Assembly (NCBI RefSeq): GCF_000378225.1
Contig: NZ_KB905142.1
Span: forward strand, 186,001-250,000
Reading direction: 5' to 3'
Length of the DNA: 64,000 bases
Origin: Methylophilus methylotrophus DSM 46235 = ATCC 53528
GTDB taxonomy: Bacteria; Pseudomonadota; Gammaproteobacteria; Burkholderiales; Methylophilaceae
This document shows positions 9,951 through 19,168 of this stretch, piece after piece. The position numbers were made by a program, and so were the translations under genes. Each line of letters opens with the position of its first letter. Position 1 is the first letter of the stretch. The notes under the pieces are model-generated. The model was given only the letters and a program-made list of their open reading frames with translations, searched no databases and had not been told where the DNA came from.

Positions 9951-10724
9951 TTAGGCGTTTTCTGTCAGGTAGTTGCTGATGGCGACAAATTGAGCTACGC
10001 CAAGATTCTCGGCGCGTAACTGTGACTCTATATTCAAGGCGGCAAAGCCAGCGTCATCAAGCAGCCCTTTTAGCGTATTGCGCAAGGTTTTACGCCGTTG
10101 GCCAAATGCAGCCGTGACTACTTTGGCAAACAGGGCTTCATCTTTGGCCGGGTAGGGCAACTTGGCATAAGGCACGCAGCGTACAAAGGCTGACTCGACC
10201 TTGGGCGCCGGATCAAAGGCTTCGGGAGGTACGGTGACCAGATACTCCATTTGCAGGTGGTATTGCAGCATGACGGACAAACGCCCATATTCCGGGCTCG
10301 ACGGTTCTGCCACCATGCGCTCCACCACTTCTTTTTGCAGCATAAAGTGCATGTCTATGATCTGCGCCGTGTTTTCCAGCAGTTTGAACAGGATGGGACT
10401 GGAAATGTTATAAGGTAAATTGCCAACGACGCGTATGCGATCCCCAAGGGTAGCGAAGTCAAACTTCAATACATCCGAATTGTGAATGGTGATTTTCTTG
10501 GGCGGGTAAAATCCTTGCATCCACTGGATAATGTCACGGTCAATTTCAACCACATGCAGATGATCCAGATGTTTAATCAAGGGCTGAGTCATCGCACCGA
10601 GGCCAGGCCCAATTTCCACCATCACGTCATCTGCTTGCGGGTGGATGGCATTAATCAGGCTTTGGATAATACCCTGGTCAATGAGGAAGTTCTGACCAAA
10701 CTTTTTCTTGGCGATATGTTTCAT
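9951..10724 (-). CDS. rsmA: 16S rRNA (adenine1518/1519-N6)-dimethyltransferase
   Basis: Dimethylates two adjacent adenines in the 3' hairpin of 16S rRNA with S-adenosylmethionine, late in small-subunit assembly (also known as ksgA). The 257-residue protein has KKFGQNFL at the N-terminus, the SAM-binding VEIGPGLGAMTQPL near residue 36, and the catalytic motif NLPYNISSP. The C-terminal helical domain follows (FGQRRKTLRNTLKGLL). Its ATG overlaps the pdxA stop by 4 bp, so the two are translationally coupled in the lptD-surA-pdxA-rsmA operon. Confidence 0.97.
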   Translation of the reverse strand: MKHIAKKKFGQNFLIDQGIIQSLINAIHPQADDVMVEIGPGLGAMTQPLIKHLDHLHVVEIDRDIIQWMQGFYPPKKITIHNSDVLKFDFATLGDRIRVVGNLPYNISSPILFKLLENTAQIIDMHFMLQKEVVERMVAEPSSPEYGRLSVMLQYHLQMEYLVTVPPEAFDPAPKVESAFVRCVPYAKLPYPAKDEALFAKVVTAAFGQRRKTLRNTLKGLLDDAGFAALNIESQLRAENLGVAQFVAISNYLTENA

Positions 10725-11719
10725 GAATTCTTTGGATGGCGTGACTCTGACAAATCGATGGCAAGCTGGATGGCGCTGAGCATGCTGCCAATGTCAGCTT
10801 TGCCGCTACCGGCAATATCCAGGGCGGTGCCGTGATCGACGGATGTACGGATAATCGGTAGTCCTAGCGTGACATTGACGCCTTCGCCAAAGCTGGCATG
10901 TTTGAGGACGCTCAAGCCCTGGTCATGGTACATGGCCAGGAAGGCATCGGCTTGCGCCAGGTTCTTTTGCGAAAACATAGTGTCTGCAGGCAGGGCACCG
11001 ATCAGTTGCATCCCTTCTGCACGCAGCTGGTCTAGCACCGGGTTAATCGTTTCAATTTCTTCTATGCCCAGATAGCCATTTTCCCCGGCATGCGGGTTGA
11101 GTCCTGCTACATAGATACGTGGTTGGGTGATACCGAATTTGTGCACCAGGTCGTGATGCAGGATACGTATGGTGGTGGTGAGTGCACTGGCGGTAATGGC
11201 CTGACTGACCTGTGTCAGTGGCAAATGCGTGGTTGCGAGCGCCACCCGCATACCTCCGCCAACCAGCATCATTACCACTTGTTCGGTATGGGTTTTTTCT
11301 GCCAGATATTCTGTGTGGCCAGTAAATGCGATCCCGGCATCGTTAATAATGCCTTTATGCACGGGGGCCGTGACCATGGCATCAAACTCGCCAGCCTGGC
11401 AGCCTGATAACGCGCGATCCAGCATGTTTAATACGGCAATACTGTTATTTTGATTGAGCGCACCTGCGACCACGGGGAGGGCTGTGGCCACTGGTAGCAC
11501 TGTTAAATTACCGTCACCGGCATGCGGTATGAGGTTTTCTGAGTAAGGCGTTATTTTTACAGGTAAGCCCAACTGCGAAGCCCGGGCCTGCAAAGCTTGT
11601 GGATCTGCCAGGACCACCAGGGCCGCAGGCATGGCCGTGTGGGCGAGTTTAACGCAAATATCCAAGCCAACACCGGCGGGTTCGCCAGCAGTAATCGCAA
11701 TGCGCGGTAAGTGGTTCAT
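10721..11719 (-). CDS. pdxA: 4-hydroxythreonine-4-phosphate dehydrogenase
   Basis: NAD-dependent oxidation and decarboxylation step in the DXP-dependent route to pyridoxal 5'-phosphate. The 332-residue protein shows the family blocks ITAGEPAGVG at the N-terminus, FTGHTEYLAEKT, and the metal-binding region with MYHDQGL and FGEGVNVTLGLPIIRTSVDHG. It ends 4 bp inside rsmA and starts 3 bp after the surA stop, within a tight operon of outer-membrane biogenesis and housekeeping genes conserved across proteobacteria. Confidence 0.96.
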   Translation of the reverse strand: MNHLPRIAITAGEPAGVGLDICVKLAHTAMPAALVVLADPQALQARASQLGLPVKITPYSENLIPHAGDGNLTVLPVATALPVVAGALNQNNSIAVLNMLDRALSGCQAGEFDAMVTAPVHKGIINDAGIAFTGHTEYLAEKTHTEQVVMMLVGGGMRVALATTHLPLTQVSQAITASALTTTIRILHHDLVHKFGITQPRIYVAGLNPHAGENGYLGIEEIETINPVLDQLRAEGMQLIGALPADTMFSQKNLAQADAFLAMYHDQGLSVLKHASFGEGVNVTLGLPIIRTSVDHGTALDIAGSGKADIGSMLSAIQLAIDLSESRHPKNS

Positions 11720-11722
11720 GCG

Positions 11723-13039
11723 TTAGAATTTGTCTTCTAACCGCAGCTCGACAAAGGCTTTGTCACGCAGTTCATGTATCCACTCGTTATAGGCTTCTTC
11801 AGCCTTGCGCGCACGGATTTCCTGGCGAGCCTTCAGGCGCTTGGACTCTTTGGACATGTCCTGTTTGCGGCGCTCCAGTACCTGGATCACATGCCAGCCG
11901 AATTGACTGCGGATAGGTGCGCTGACTTCATTAACAGCTAACTCAGCCATGGTTTTCTCGAATACAGGAACCGTGTCACCTGGGCTGATCCAGCCTAAAT
12001 CGCCGCCATTAGAGGCGCTGCCGTCATCAGAATATTGGCGTGCCATATCCTGGAACGGTGTGCCGTGGTCTATACGCTCCTTGATGCCTTCAATTTTCTG
12101 CTTGGCCTCTTTGTCGGACAGCACTTCATTTGGCTTGAGCAGGATATGACGTACATGGGTTTGCTCGACAATCAGGGTGCTGGTGCCGGCGCGTCTCTCA
12201 TTCAGTTTGAGGATATGCACCCCATTACCGCTACGGAACGGGCGTGAGACGCCACCGACTTGCAGCGTTTTGATCAGCTCAAGAAATTCTGGAGGCATTT
12301 GCTGGCCGCTACGCCAGCCCAGTGCGCCGCCATCCAGTGCATTGGGCGCATCTGAAAAGTTGGCAGATGCTTTTTCAAAACTCATGCCTTCAGACAAAGC
12401 CTTAATCACCTGTTCAGTGCGTGTCCTGGCTTTCTGGATATCCTCAGGAGAGCTGTCTTCAGGCAAGCGGATCAATATTTGCGAGATATTGAACTCATCC
12501 AGGTCGCCTTCTTTTTCTTGGGTGCTCAGGTAGTTGTCAATTTCGGCCTCAGAAATATTGACCTTGTTGTCCACGTCGCGCTCCCGCAGGCGTGCCAGGA
12601 TAATATCATTGCGGATATCTTCACGGAATTTGTAAAACTTCATGCCATCCTCTTCCAGCGCTTTTTTAAAGGCTGGCATGGTCATATTGTTTTGTTCGGC
12701 AATCCGTTCTATGGTTTTGTCCAGTTGTGCGTCATCTACCTTGATACCTGTTTGTGCTGCCAGTTGCAGCTGCAGGCTATCCACAATCAGGCGCTCCAGA
12801 ATCTGCTTCTGCAAGATATCGTCCGGTGGTACCTCCACGCCTTTCTTGATCATTTGTGCTTTTACCGATTCCATACGGCCCAGCAGTTCCCTTTCCGTAA
12901 TGACGGATTGGTCAACGACCGCAATAATACGGTCCATCTTCTCAATAGGCGCTTTCTCTGCGGCCAATAACACGGTAGATGTTGCACTCAACGCAAACAC
13001 AATGGTCGATAGCAGGAGGGTAAATAATCTTTTCATCAT
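11723..13039 (-). CDS. surA: Periplasmic chaperone / peptidyl-prolyl isomerase SurA
   Basis: Periplasmic chaperone that escorts unfolded outer-membrane proteins to the Bam complex. The 438-residue precursor has an N-terminal signal peptide (MMKRLFTLLLSTIVFALS) and the SurA N-domain (RIIAVVDQSVITERELLGRM). Two parvulin domains follow, at about residues 170-275 (FNISQILIRLP) and 285-390 (THVRHILLKP, GGDLGWISPGDTVP). The C-terminal helix matches the family. Its start codon overlaps the lptD stop by 4 bp. LptD and other barrel proteins are its expected clients. Confidence 0.96.
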   Translation of the reverse strand: MMKRLFTLLLSTIVFALSATSTVLLAAEKAPIEKMDRIIAVVDQSVITERELLGRMESVKAQMIKKGVEVPPDDILQKQILERLIVDSLQLQLAAQTGIKVDDAQLDKTIERIAEQNNMTMPAFKKALEEDGMKFYKFREDIRNDIILARLRERDVDNKVNISEAEIDNYLSTQEKEGDLDEFNISQILIRLPEDSSPEDIQKARTRTEQVIKALSEGMSFEKASANFSDAPNALDGGALGWRSGQQMPPEFLELIKTLQVGGVSRPFRSGNGVHILKLNERRAGTSTLIVEQTHVRHILLKPNEVLSDKEAKQKIEGIKERIDHGTPFQDMARQYSDDGSASNGGDLGWISPGDTVPVFEKTMAELAVNEVSAPIRSQFGWHVIQVLERRKQDMSKESKRLKARQEIRARKAEEAYNEWIHELRDKAFVELRLEDKF

Positions 13040-15450
13040 TGCGAGTTCTGGTCTCTGTAAATTGATGGTAAGTCATAAGTGCGCATATAACTTGGGATAT
13101 TGCGCTTGATGACATTGAGGGGGTTGGCACCAATAGAAGTTAAACCGCCCAGTTCGAGTTGGAAGAACATGGCGGTGTTGGCATTCGCAGTGGCTGTCTG
13201 AACACGTTGCATGACAGCGCGGGCCTGCCAGCAACCAGCATCATATTCAAGACCACCCAGGAACTGGACGGCATTGGAATCTCGGATCGAGTAGTTCAGG
13301 CGGCCAATACCATACCATCCTGATCCTAACGGCCATTGGGCTGAAGTATCTAGCTGTTCAAGCGTATTTGCGGTGTAGCGATAGCCAAAAGTAAATGATT
13401 TGCCAGGCTCCGGGTTATAACGTAACAGAAAGTTATTACGTTCTGTATTGCTGCGTTCGGGGTCATACTGCCAAAATGTATCCAAATTGAGGCGACTGGA
13501 TAAGCGAGCAGTAAATCCTGCAAGCAGATCAGAAGATTTTCGGGTGTTCACTGATGCATTCGGCAGAGTCACTCTCTGATCTTCAAAGTAAAAGCGCTGA
13601 CCAATGGTTGCGGCTAAACGCTCAATCCCGGTTTCACTATCAATCAGACGACTGGTCAGCGCCATTGTCATCTGATTGGCATTGTTGATACGGTCATCGC
13701 CACTGAACTGGTTTTCATAGAAAATCGAGTTTTGGTTCAGCGTATTGAGTGAAGTATCAAAAATAGGGATTCTGCTTTGATCTTTGTATGGAATATACAC
13801 GTAATAAGCCCTTGGCTCCATGGTCAGCGTATAGTTTTTATCAAGCAGATTGGCGTCTCGGTCAAAGTAAATACCTGAGTCGACACTCACGATAGGAAGT
13901 GTGCGGTTTATCTGATTGAATTCCTGGGAGTATCCCAGAGGGATATTATTGTTCAGACTGTATTGAGTACTCTGCACGCCAACTTTAGGTGTGACATATC
14001 CATATGAATTCTTCATCGGATAAGAGACTGAAGGATACACACTCAGGCGACTCCCCCCAGCAGCATTTAACATTTCGTCCATAGGCTGAAAGTTGACATA
14101 TTGCGCGCCAGTCTGGGTTTTAAATCCTTTCCACTCATCGTTATATGTCAATGTCAGTTGAGGAAGTCTTTGATAAACAAAGGAAATATTGTCCAGGTTT
14201 TGATAACGTTGTATCGTACCGTTGAAAGTAAGATGCTCGCTGTTGTAGTTTGCAAACACACTTTGCGGCAAATTAACACGAGAAGTGACCTGAATTCGTG
14301 TTGCCATTTCAGAGAAGTAGGTGTCATCAGACACTTTTTCAAGATTGTAGCCGCCCGACCAATGCTCACTGAAGCGTTGCAGATGCGACAGTTTTGCGTA
14401 AAAGCGGGTTTGGCCCGTCATGTCATCTTTATCCAGATACTCGAAATTATTAATACCGGAATAGTTTTCATCCAGATAACGGAACTCGCCTTGCAATTGC
14501 AAGCCGCGCTTACTCAAGAAGCGAGTCGCGACTGTGGCGTCCATATCCGGGCGGATATTAATATAGTAAGGCGTCAGCAGTTCAAAACCACTTCTGGAAG
14601 TTGATCCCCACAATGGCGCCAGAAAACCGCTTTTCCGCTGGTTGTTATACGAGAAACTCATCCAGGGTGTGTACAAAATGGGGACACCTTTGAACTCCAC
14701 ATAGGCATTGGTAGCTTCCCCGGTACGCGTGTAGTCATTGAGTTCGAGATTGTTGGTCTTGATGTACCAGTCGTCCACATCGGCAGCGCAGGAGGTATAG
14801 CTGGCTTTTTTCAGCCGTTTGACGTTCTGCCCTTCAAACAGTACTTGTTTGGCTGTCGCGCGGATGTTGTCAAAGGCACTCGTTTTCTGCTGAGCGCTGT
14901 AAGACTGATTATCTTCCAGATATCGTTTGGGGTCGCTGATCAGGATGGCGTCATCATTCAATAGTGCGCTGCTATCCTGGTTGCTGGGCGGTGGCGGACT
15001 GCTTTTGAATTCAATCGAAACATCGCGCATTTCACCTATGCTTTCACTCATGCGCATACGCAACAAGGGACCGGTGATTTTGGTTTCCCCGGCGGTGATC
15101 GTGGCGTTGCCATCTACCTGTAGCTCATCGTTTTGCATGTCATAACGGATTTCATCCCCAGTGACTTGCTGACCGTCTTTACGAATGACCGCGTTACCGA
15201 CGGCGCGCATTTGCCTGTCCATGCGCAATTGCAAACTGTCACCCTCAATTTCAATGGCACCAGGCAAGGTGGCATTTTCAGCGACCATGATGGGCGCTTG
15301 GCCAGCTTCATCATCCGCACGTGCCGAGCCTGACGAAAGCGTACTGATTGCGATCAGCGCAAAAATCAGACGGATGCCACGTTCCTGAGAGATAGATGAG
15401 TAAGCTTGCAAATTATTCAAAGAGTGATCGTTTCGGTCAGGCCTGCTCAT
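13036..15450 (-). CDS. lptD: LPS-assembly protein LptD
   Basis: Outer-membrane barrel that with LptE moves LPS to the cell surface. The 804-residue precursor has a hydrophobic signal near residues 26-45 after an unusually polar N-terminus. An OstA/LptA-like jellyroll follows (about 55-240: GDSLQLRMDRQMRAVGNAVIR), then the large barrel (PWMSFSYNNQRKSGFLAPLWG). Only two cysteines are present, Cys221 and Cys740, in positions matching the periplasmic-domain and barrel cysteines. The E. coli protein has four. It is first in the lptD-surA-pdxA-rsmA operon and divergent from amgK, with a 168-bp shared promoter region. Confidence 0.96.
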   Translation of the reverse strand: MSRPDRNDHSLNNLQAYSSISQERGIRLIFALIAISTLSSGSARADDEAGQAPIMVAENATLPGAIEIEGDSLQLRMDRQMRAVGNAVIRKDGQQVTGDEIRYDMQNDELQVDGNATITAGETKITGPLLRMRMSESIGEMRDVSIEFKSSPPPPSNQDSSALLNDDAILISDPKRYLEDNQSYSAQQKTSAFDNIRATAKQVLFEGQNVKRLKKASYTSCAADVDDWYIKTNNLELNDYTRTGEATNAYVEFKGVPILYTPWMSFSYNNQRKSGFLAPLWGSTSRSGFELLTPYYINIRPDMDATVATRFLSKRGLQLQGEFRYLDENYSGINNFEYLDKDDMTGQTRFYAKLSHLQRFSEHWSGGYNLEKVSDDTYFSEMATRIQVTSRVNLPQSVFANYNSEHLTFNGTIQRYQNLDNISFVYQRLPQLTLTYNDEWKGFKTQTGAQYVNFQPMDEMLNAAGGSRLSVYPSVSYPMKNSYGYVTPKVGVQSTQYSLNNNIPLGYSQEFNQINRTLPIVSVDSGIYFDRDANLLDKNYTLTMEPRAYYVYIPYKDQSRIPIFDTSLNTLNQNSIFYENQFSGDDRINNANQMTMALTSRLIDSETGIERLAATIGQRFYFEDQRVTLPNASVNTRKSSDLLAGFTARLSSRLNLDTFWQYDPERSNTERNNFLLRYNPEPGKSFTFGYRYTANTLEQLDTSAQWPLGSGWYGIGRLNYSIRDSNAVQFLGGLEYDAGCWQARAVMQRVQTATANANTAMFFQLELGGLTSIGANPLNVIKRNIPSYMRTYDLPSIYRDQNSQ

Positions 15451-15618
15451 CGCAGAGTGTTATGTGCACGCATGTCGGGCCGTGCGGCCGGATGCCCCAT
15501 TCAATTGCGCTATATTATTCATTAAAACGCTTAAAAAGTCATTTTTCACTTAAAATAACAGCCGCATTTTAACAGCATTGCCCGAGAGCACGGGCTGATT
15601 CATCATTTGGGAACGTTT

Positions 15619-16590
15619 GTGGATAGAACACAGCAACTTCAACAATGGCTGGCACAGGTCGTGGACCAGCCCTTTACACTGACTACTGCTTCGGCAGATG
15701 CCAGTTTCAGGCGTTATTTTCGCGTGCATTTGCCCACCGGAACCCTGATTGCCATGGATGCGCCACCACCCCAGGAGGACTGTAGACCTTTTGTGCGCGT
15801 GGCTGAACAATTGCTTGCTGCTGGTCTCAATGTACCGAAGATTGTGGCGCAAGATATGACGCAAGGTTTCTTGTTACTGAGTGATCTGGGTAACGATACT
15901 TATTTGTCACAATTGAAGCGAGAGAATGCCAAGGCCTTGTATGGCGATGCTTGCCAGGCACTGATCAAGATGCAACTGGCCACGCAGCCAAATGCATTGC
16001 CTCCTTACGATAGTGCGTTACTAATGCGTGAGCTGCAGTTATTCCCTGAGTGGTATATAGCAAAACATTTGGGTAAAACGTTAACGGTTGAGCAACAGGC
16101 GGTGATGGATAAAACGTTTGCCTTGCTGATAGATAATATCTTGCATCAACCGCAAGTCACTGTGCACCGCGATTATCACTCGCGCAACCTCATGGTCACG
16201 TCGGAAAACAACCCCGGCATCCTGGATTTCCAAGATGCCGTGATTGGTGCGATCACCTATGACCTGGTGTCCTTATTTAAGGATGCCTATATCCGTTGGG
16301 ATGAAGAAGACTTGATGGACTGGGTGGTGCGTTACTGGCAATCAGCAAAAAAAGCCGGTTTGCCTGTGAATGAAGATTTTGGTGAATTTTATAAAGACTT
16401 TGAGTGGATGGGCGTACAGCGGCACATCAAAGTGCTGGGTATTTTTGCCCGTTTATATCATCGTGATGGCAAGGATGGCTACCTGAAGGATATGCCACTC
16501 GTCATGCAGTATTTGCAGGCAGCGTGTGAGCGCTATGTAGAGTTGCGACCATTCCTTAAATTGCTGCTAACGCTGGAAAACGGAGCGTAA
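15619..16590 (+). CDS. amgK: N-acetylmuramate/N-acetylglucosamine kinase AmgK
   Basis: Phosphorylates MurNAc (and GlcNAc) at the anomeric carbon during cell-wall recycling. MurU then makes UDP-MurNAc. The protein is an aminoglycoside phosphotransferase-fold kinase (323 residues) with the catalytic loop VHRDYHSRNL and metal-binding ILDFQDAVIG. I start at a GTG at 15619 because GGGA lies 6 bp upstream. A TTG at 15607 is an alternative. murU begins 3 bp after its stop. The divergent lptD next to amgK-murU recurs in pseudomonads and other species using this recycling shortcut. Confidence 0.92.
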   Translation: MDRTQQLQQWLAQVVDQPFTLTTASADASFRRYFRVHLPTGTLIAMDAPPPQEDCRPFVRVAEQLLAAGLNVPKIVAQDMTQGFLLLSDLGNDTYLSQLKRENAKALYGDACQALIKMQLATQPNALPPYDSALLMRELQLFPEWYIAKHLGKTLTVEQQAVMDKTFALLIDNILHQPQVTVHRDYHSRNLMVTSENNPGILDFQDAVIGAITYDLVSLFKDAYIRWDEEDLMDWVVRYWQSAKKAGLPVNEDFGEFYKDFEWMGVQRHIKVLGIFARLYHRDGKDGYLKDMPLVMQYLQAACERYVELRPFLKLLLTLENGA

Positions 16591-16593
16591 GTC

Positions 16594-17268
16594 GTGCGCG
16601 CAATGATTCTGGCGGCAGGACGAGGCGAGCGCATGCGGCCGTTGACCGACCATACGCCAAAACCTTTATTGCAGGTGGGTGGTAAACCTCTGATCGTCTG
16701 GCATATTGAGCGCCTGGCGCGCGCCGGATTCACCGAGCTGGTGATTAATCATGCGCATTTAGGGCAGCAGATTGAAACTGCTCTGGGTCACGGTGAACAG
16801 GGGGGAATACATATCCGCTACAGTGCCGAACAAGTCGCGCTGGAAACCGCGGGTGGTATCGCAAACGCCTTGCCATTGCTAGGTGACCAGCCTTTTGTGG
16901 TCGTGAACGGTGATGTATTTACCGATATTGATTACGCCAGCCTGGCGCTGCCGGCCGGCAAATTAGCGCATCTGGTCATGGTGGATAACCCACCGCAGCA
17001 TGCCGCTGGGGATTTCGGCCTGAAAGATGGCCTGGTGTTCGAGTCGGCTGACGATCGACTGACCTTTTCAGGTGTGGGCGTTTACCATCCGTCGCTGTTT
17101 GAGTCTGTGGAACGCGGCCAGGCAGCCAAACTGGCACCATTATTAAAAGCAGCCATGCAACAACAACGGGTGACTGGACAACATCACCATGGTTTGTGGC
17201 ATGATATCGGCACGCCAGAACGTTTGGAACAACTGGATGATTGGCTCAATAACAATCAGGGGGAATAA
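16594..17268 (+). CDS. murU: N-acetylmuramate alpha-1-phosphate uridylyltransferase MurU
   Basis: Converts MurNAc-1-phosphate and UTP to UDP-MurNAc, bypassing de novo synthesis. The 224-residue nucleotidyltransferase has the signature MILAAGRGERMRPLTDHTPK at its N-terminus, followed by PLLQVGGKPLI, and an acidic VVNGDVFTDI metal site near residue 107. The start is GTG with GGAG 8 bp upstream. It follows amgK by 3 bp and shares a base with the next gene (TAATG). A mannose-1-phosphate guanylyltransferase-like role is possible from the fold alone, but the amgK context favours MurU. Confidence 0.9.
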   Translation: MRAMILAAGRGERMRPLTDHTPKPLLQVGGKPLIVWHIERLARAGFTELVINHAHLGQQIETALGHGEQGGIHIRYSAEQVALETAGGIANALPLLGDQPFVVVNGDVFTDIDYASLALPAGKLAHLVMVDNPPQHAAGDFGLKDGLVFESADDRLTFSGVGVYHPSLFESVERGQAAKLAPLLKAAMQQQRVTGQHHHGLWHDIGTPERLEQLDDWLNNNQGE

Positions 17269-17696
17269 TGAAGCCACCTTATGAACACCACACCGATAAA
17301 ATAGCGCACCAGGCGTTGATGTGGATAGAACGATTAGGGCTGGGCCTGGTGACCATTGCCACTTTCTTCTCACTGGCACATGAGCTGGCGCGTATGTGGC
17401 ATGCTGGCATGGTCGGGCTGGGCGATCTGTTGCAGCTGTTTTTGTATCTGGAAGTTTTTTCCATGATCAACAGCTACTTTGGCACCGGTAAATTGCCCAT
17501 GCGCTACCCGATTTATATCGCGATGGTGGCGCTGGCGCGTTACTTATTGCTGGACATGAAAGAAATGACCGAAACTCATATGCTGGCGGTATCTGCGGCC
17601 ATCCTCATATTGGCAATTTCGGTATTGGTCATGCGTTTTGGTCATTCACAGTATCCCTATGAGGATATTCCCGAGCAGAAACGCGATTTGCTATAG
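17268..17696 (+). CDS. PsiE-family inner-membrane protein
   Basis: The 142-residue protein is predicted to have four membrane segments (about 22-44, 49-72, 79-96 and 106-124) with charged ends. Pattern and length match the phosphate-starvation-inducible PsiE family, whose biochemical role is unknown. It overlaps murU by one base and is probably in the amgK-murU transcript. It converges on the diguanylate cyclase gene 38 bp downstream, and no clear terminator is visible between them. Confidence 0.8.
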   Translation: MKPPYEHHTDKIAHQALMWIERLGLGLVTIATFFSLAHELARMWHAGMVGLGDLLQLFLYLEVFSMINSYFGTGKLPMRYPIYIAMVALARYLLLDMKEMTETHMLAVSAAILILAISVLVMRFGHSQYPYEDIPEQKRDLL

Positions 17697-17734
17697 GAAC
17701 TTTTGCGCTATGGCTAAGAATGGCGCAGGTCAGG

Positions 17735-18763
17735 TCAGGCGGTCGCAAAGTCCTGCGTGAGCAAGGTCACTTTGTTGCGCCCATGCGCTTTTGATGTGTA
17801 AAGTGCCTGGTCCGCCCTTGCGATAAAACTGTGACTGGTCTCACCAGGCTGGTAAGTGGTCACTCCAAGAGAAATAGTGATGTTTGAGATCAAACGTTGC
17901 GTCACACTATTCTTTATACTGATTGCAGCGACCTGGCGTCGGATATTTTCGGCAATCTCTTTAGCTGCTTCGATTGTCGTATGAGGTAACAATAACACGA
18001 ACTCTTCACCGCCATAGCGGGCTGCAGTATTAAAATCTCCACTTATCTTTTTAAGCACATTTGCTACTGCCTGTATGACTTTATCGCCGAATAAATGCCC
18101 GTAGCTGTCATTCACTTTTTTAAAAAAGTCGATGTCTGCTATGACGAGACAAACATCCTCTTGTGGCTGGTTCTCCAGGCATTCTTTAAGCGTGACATCA
18201 AAGCCTTTACGGTTCATCAGACCGGTCAGTCCATCTGAAATGGCTTCCTGTTTTGCCTTGATAATTTCATGTTTTAACTCGTCAATCTCATGCAAGCTCG
18301 ACTCCAGCTTCTGTTGCAACTGATGCATTGAACTTTGCATATGGACAGTTTCTGAAACAAGGGATCCCAGTTGCGCTCCCAGTCTTGCATCCAGTTGCTG
18401 AATCTCCTCGGACCAGGCGTTTAAGGCTTTGCTGAACTGGGTACTGTCCTGTCCCGCTTTTGCGGTTGAGGTGCTAATATCTGTCACAACCTGATTGAAG
18501 CGTTCTACCAGTACTTTAGCGCTATCGGGGTCGATACTTGCGATATGCTTGTTAAACACATCAGTCGTGCTTTTCTCGTTGAGTTTCTTTTCCTTCTCGA
18601 TGAGCGTATTCACTTCTTCAATCAGTCGCTGATGCTCACCGGACGAGTACTCATACCAGACAGCATAACTGACTGGATGAAAGGCGGCATCTTGCATCGA
18701 CATGTGATGAATGGCTTGTCTGAGATATTCTGCACTTTTTTCTTTACTGATTTCGTATTGCAT
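17735..18763 (-). CDS. Diguanylate cyclase (GGDEF domain)
   Basis: Probably makes cyclic di-GMP from two GTP. The 342-residue soluble protein has an N-terminal helical region, a long coiled coil (about 120-175), then a complete GGDEF domain: DGLTGLMNRKGFD at 177-189, IADIDFFKKVNDSYGHLFGD at 208-227, and the active-site GGEEF at 251-255. The inhibitory RxxD site is absent, since the residues five before GGEEF are GDFN. There is no membrane segment or known sensory domain. The N-terminal part (KSAEYLRQAIHHM) recurs in similar cyclases but has no known ligand. It is monocistronic. Confidence 0.93.
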   Translation of the reverse strand: MQYEISKEKSAEYLRQAIHHMSMQDAAFHPVSYAVWYEYSSGEHQRLIEEVNTLIEKEKKLNEKSTTDVFNKHIASIDPDSAKVLVERFNQVVTDISTSTAKAGQDSTQFSKALNAWSEEIQQLDARLGAQLGSLVSETVHMQSSMHQLQQKLESSLHEIDELKHEIIKAKQEAISDGLTGLMNRKGFDVTLKECLENQPQEDVCLVIADIDFFKKVNDSYGHLFGDKVIQAVANVLKKISGDFNTAARYGGEEFVLLLPHTTIEAAKEIAENIRRQVAAISIKNSVTQRLISNITISLGVTTYQPGETSHSFIARADQALYTSKAHGRNKVTLLTQDFATA

Positions 18764-18937
18764 AATAGTCTTCCGCTATATTAATTCAGTTCAAGGTAGC
18801 TTGTTTCACTAGGCGTATTCTTGCTTACCTGTCAGCTTTAACGGCCAATGAAGTATTTTTTTTAGGGCAAATGGTAAAAATAGTTATCGCGGTAATATAG
18901 TTCCAGCGCTGGATTAACGGATTTGCCTGCCAACTCA

Positions 18938-19168
18938 ATGCAAAAAAACGATTTGATACAACTGGTCACCACAGCGATGCCTTATGGCAAATACAAGGGA
19001 AAACTGATTGCAGACCTCCCAGGCCATTATCTTCACTGGTTCGCCCGTGAAGGGTTCCCGCCAGGAGAGTTGGGTCGGTTGTTGTATTTGATGTCCGAAA
19101 TTGACCATAACGGTTTGTCGTCACTGTTAACCCCCTTGCGCACCGAGGCCGGCAAGCCGCATGATTAA
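18938..19168 (+). CDS. DUF3820-family small protein
   Basis: The 76-residue protein contains MPYGKYKGKLIADLPGHYL and WFAREGFPPGELGRLL, the hallmark of the DUF3820 family, sometimes labelled a quorum-sensing-regulated virulence factor. The molecular function is unknown. I start at the ATG at 18938. A TTG five codons earlier is also in frame, and neither has a strong ribosome-binding site. Its last 8 bp overlap the next gene, so the two are likely cotranscribed. Confidence 0.8.
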   Translation: MQKNDLIQLVTTAMPYGKYKGKLIADLPGHYLHWFAREGFPPGELGRLLYLMSEIDHNGLSSLLTPLRTEAGKPHD

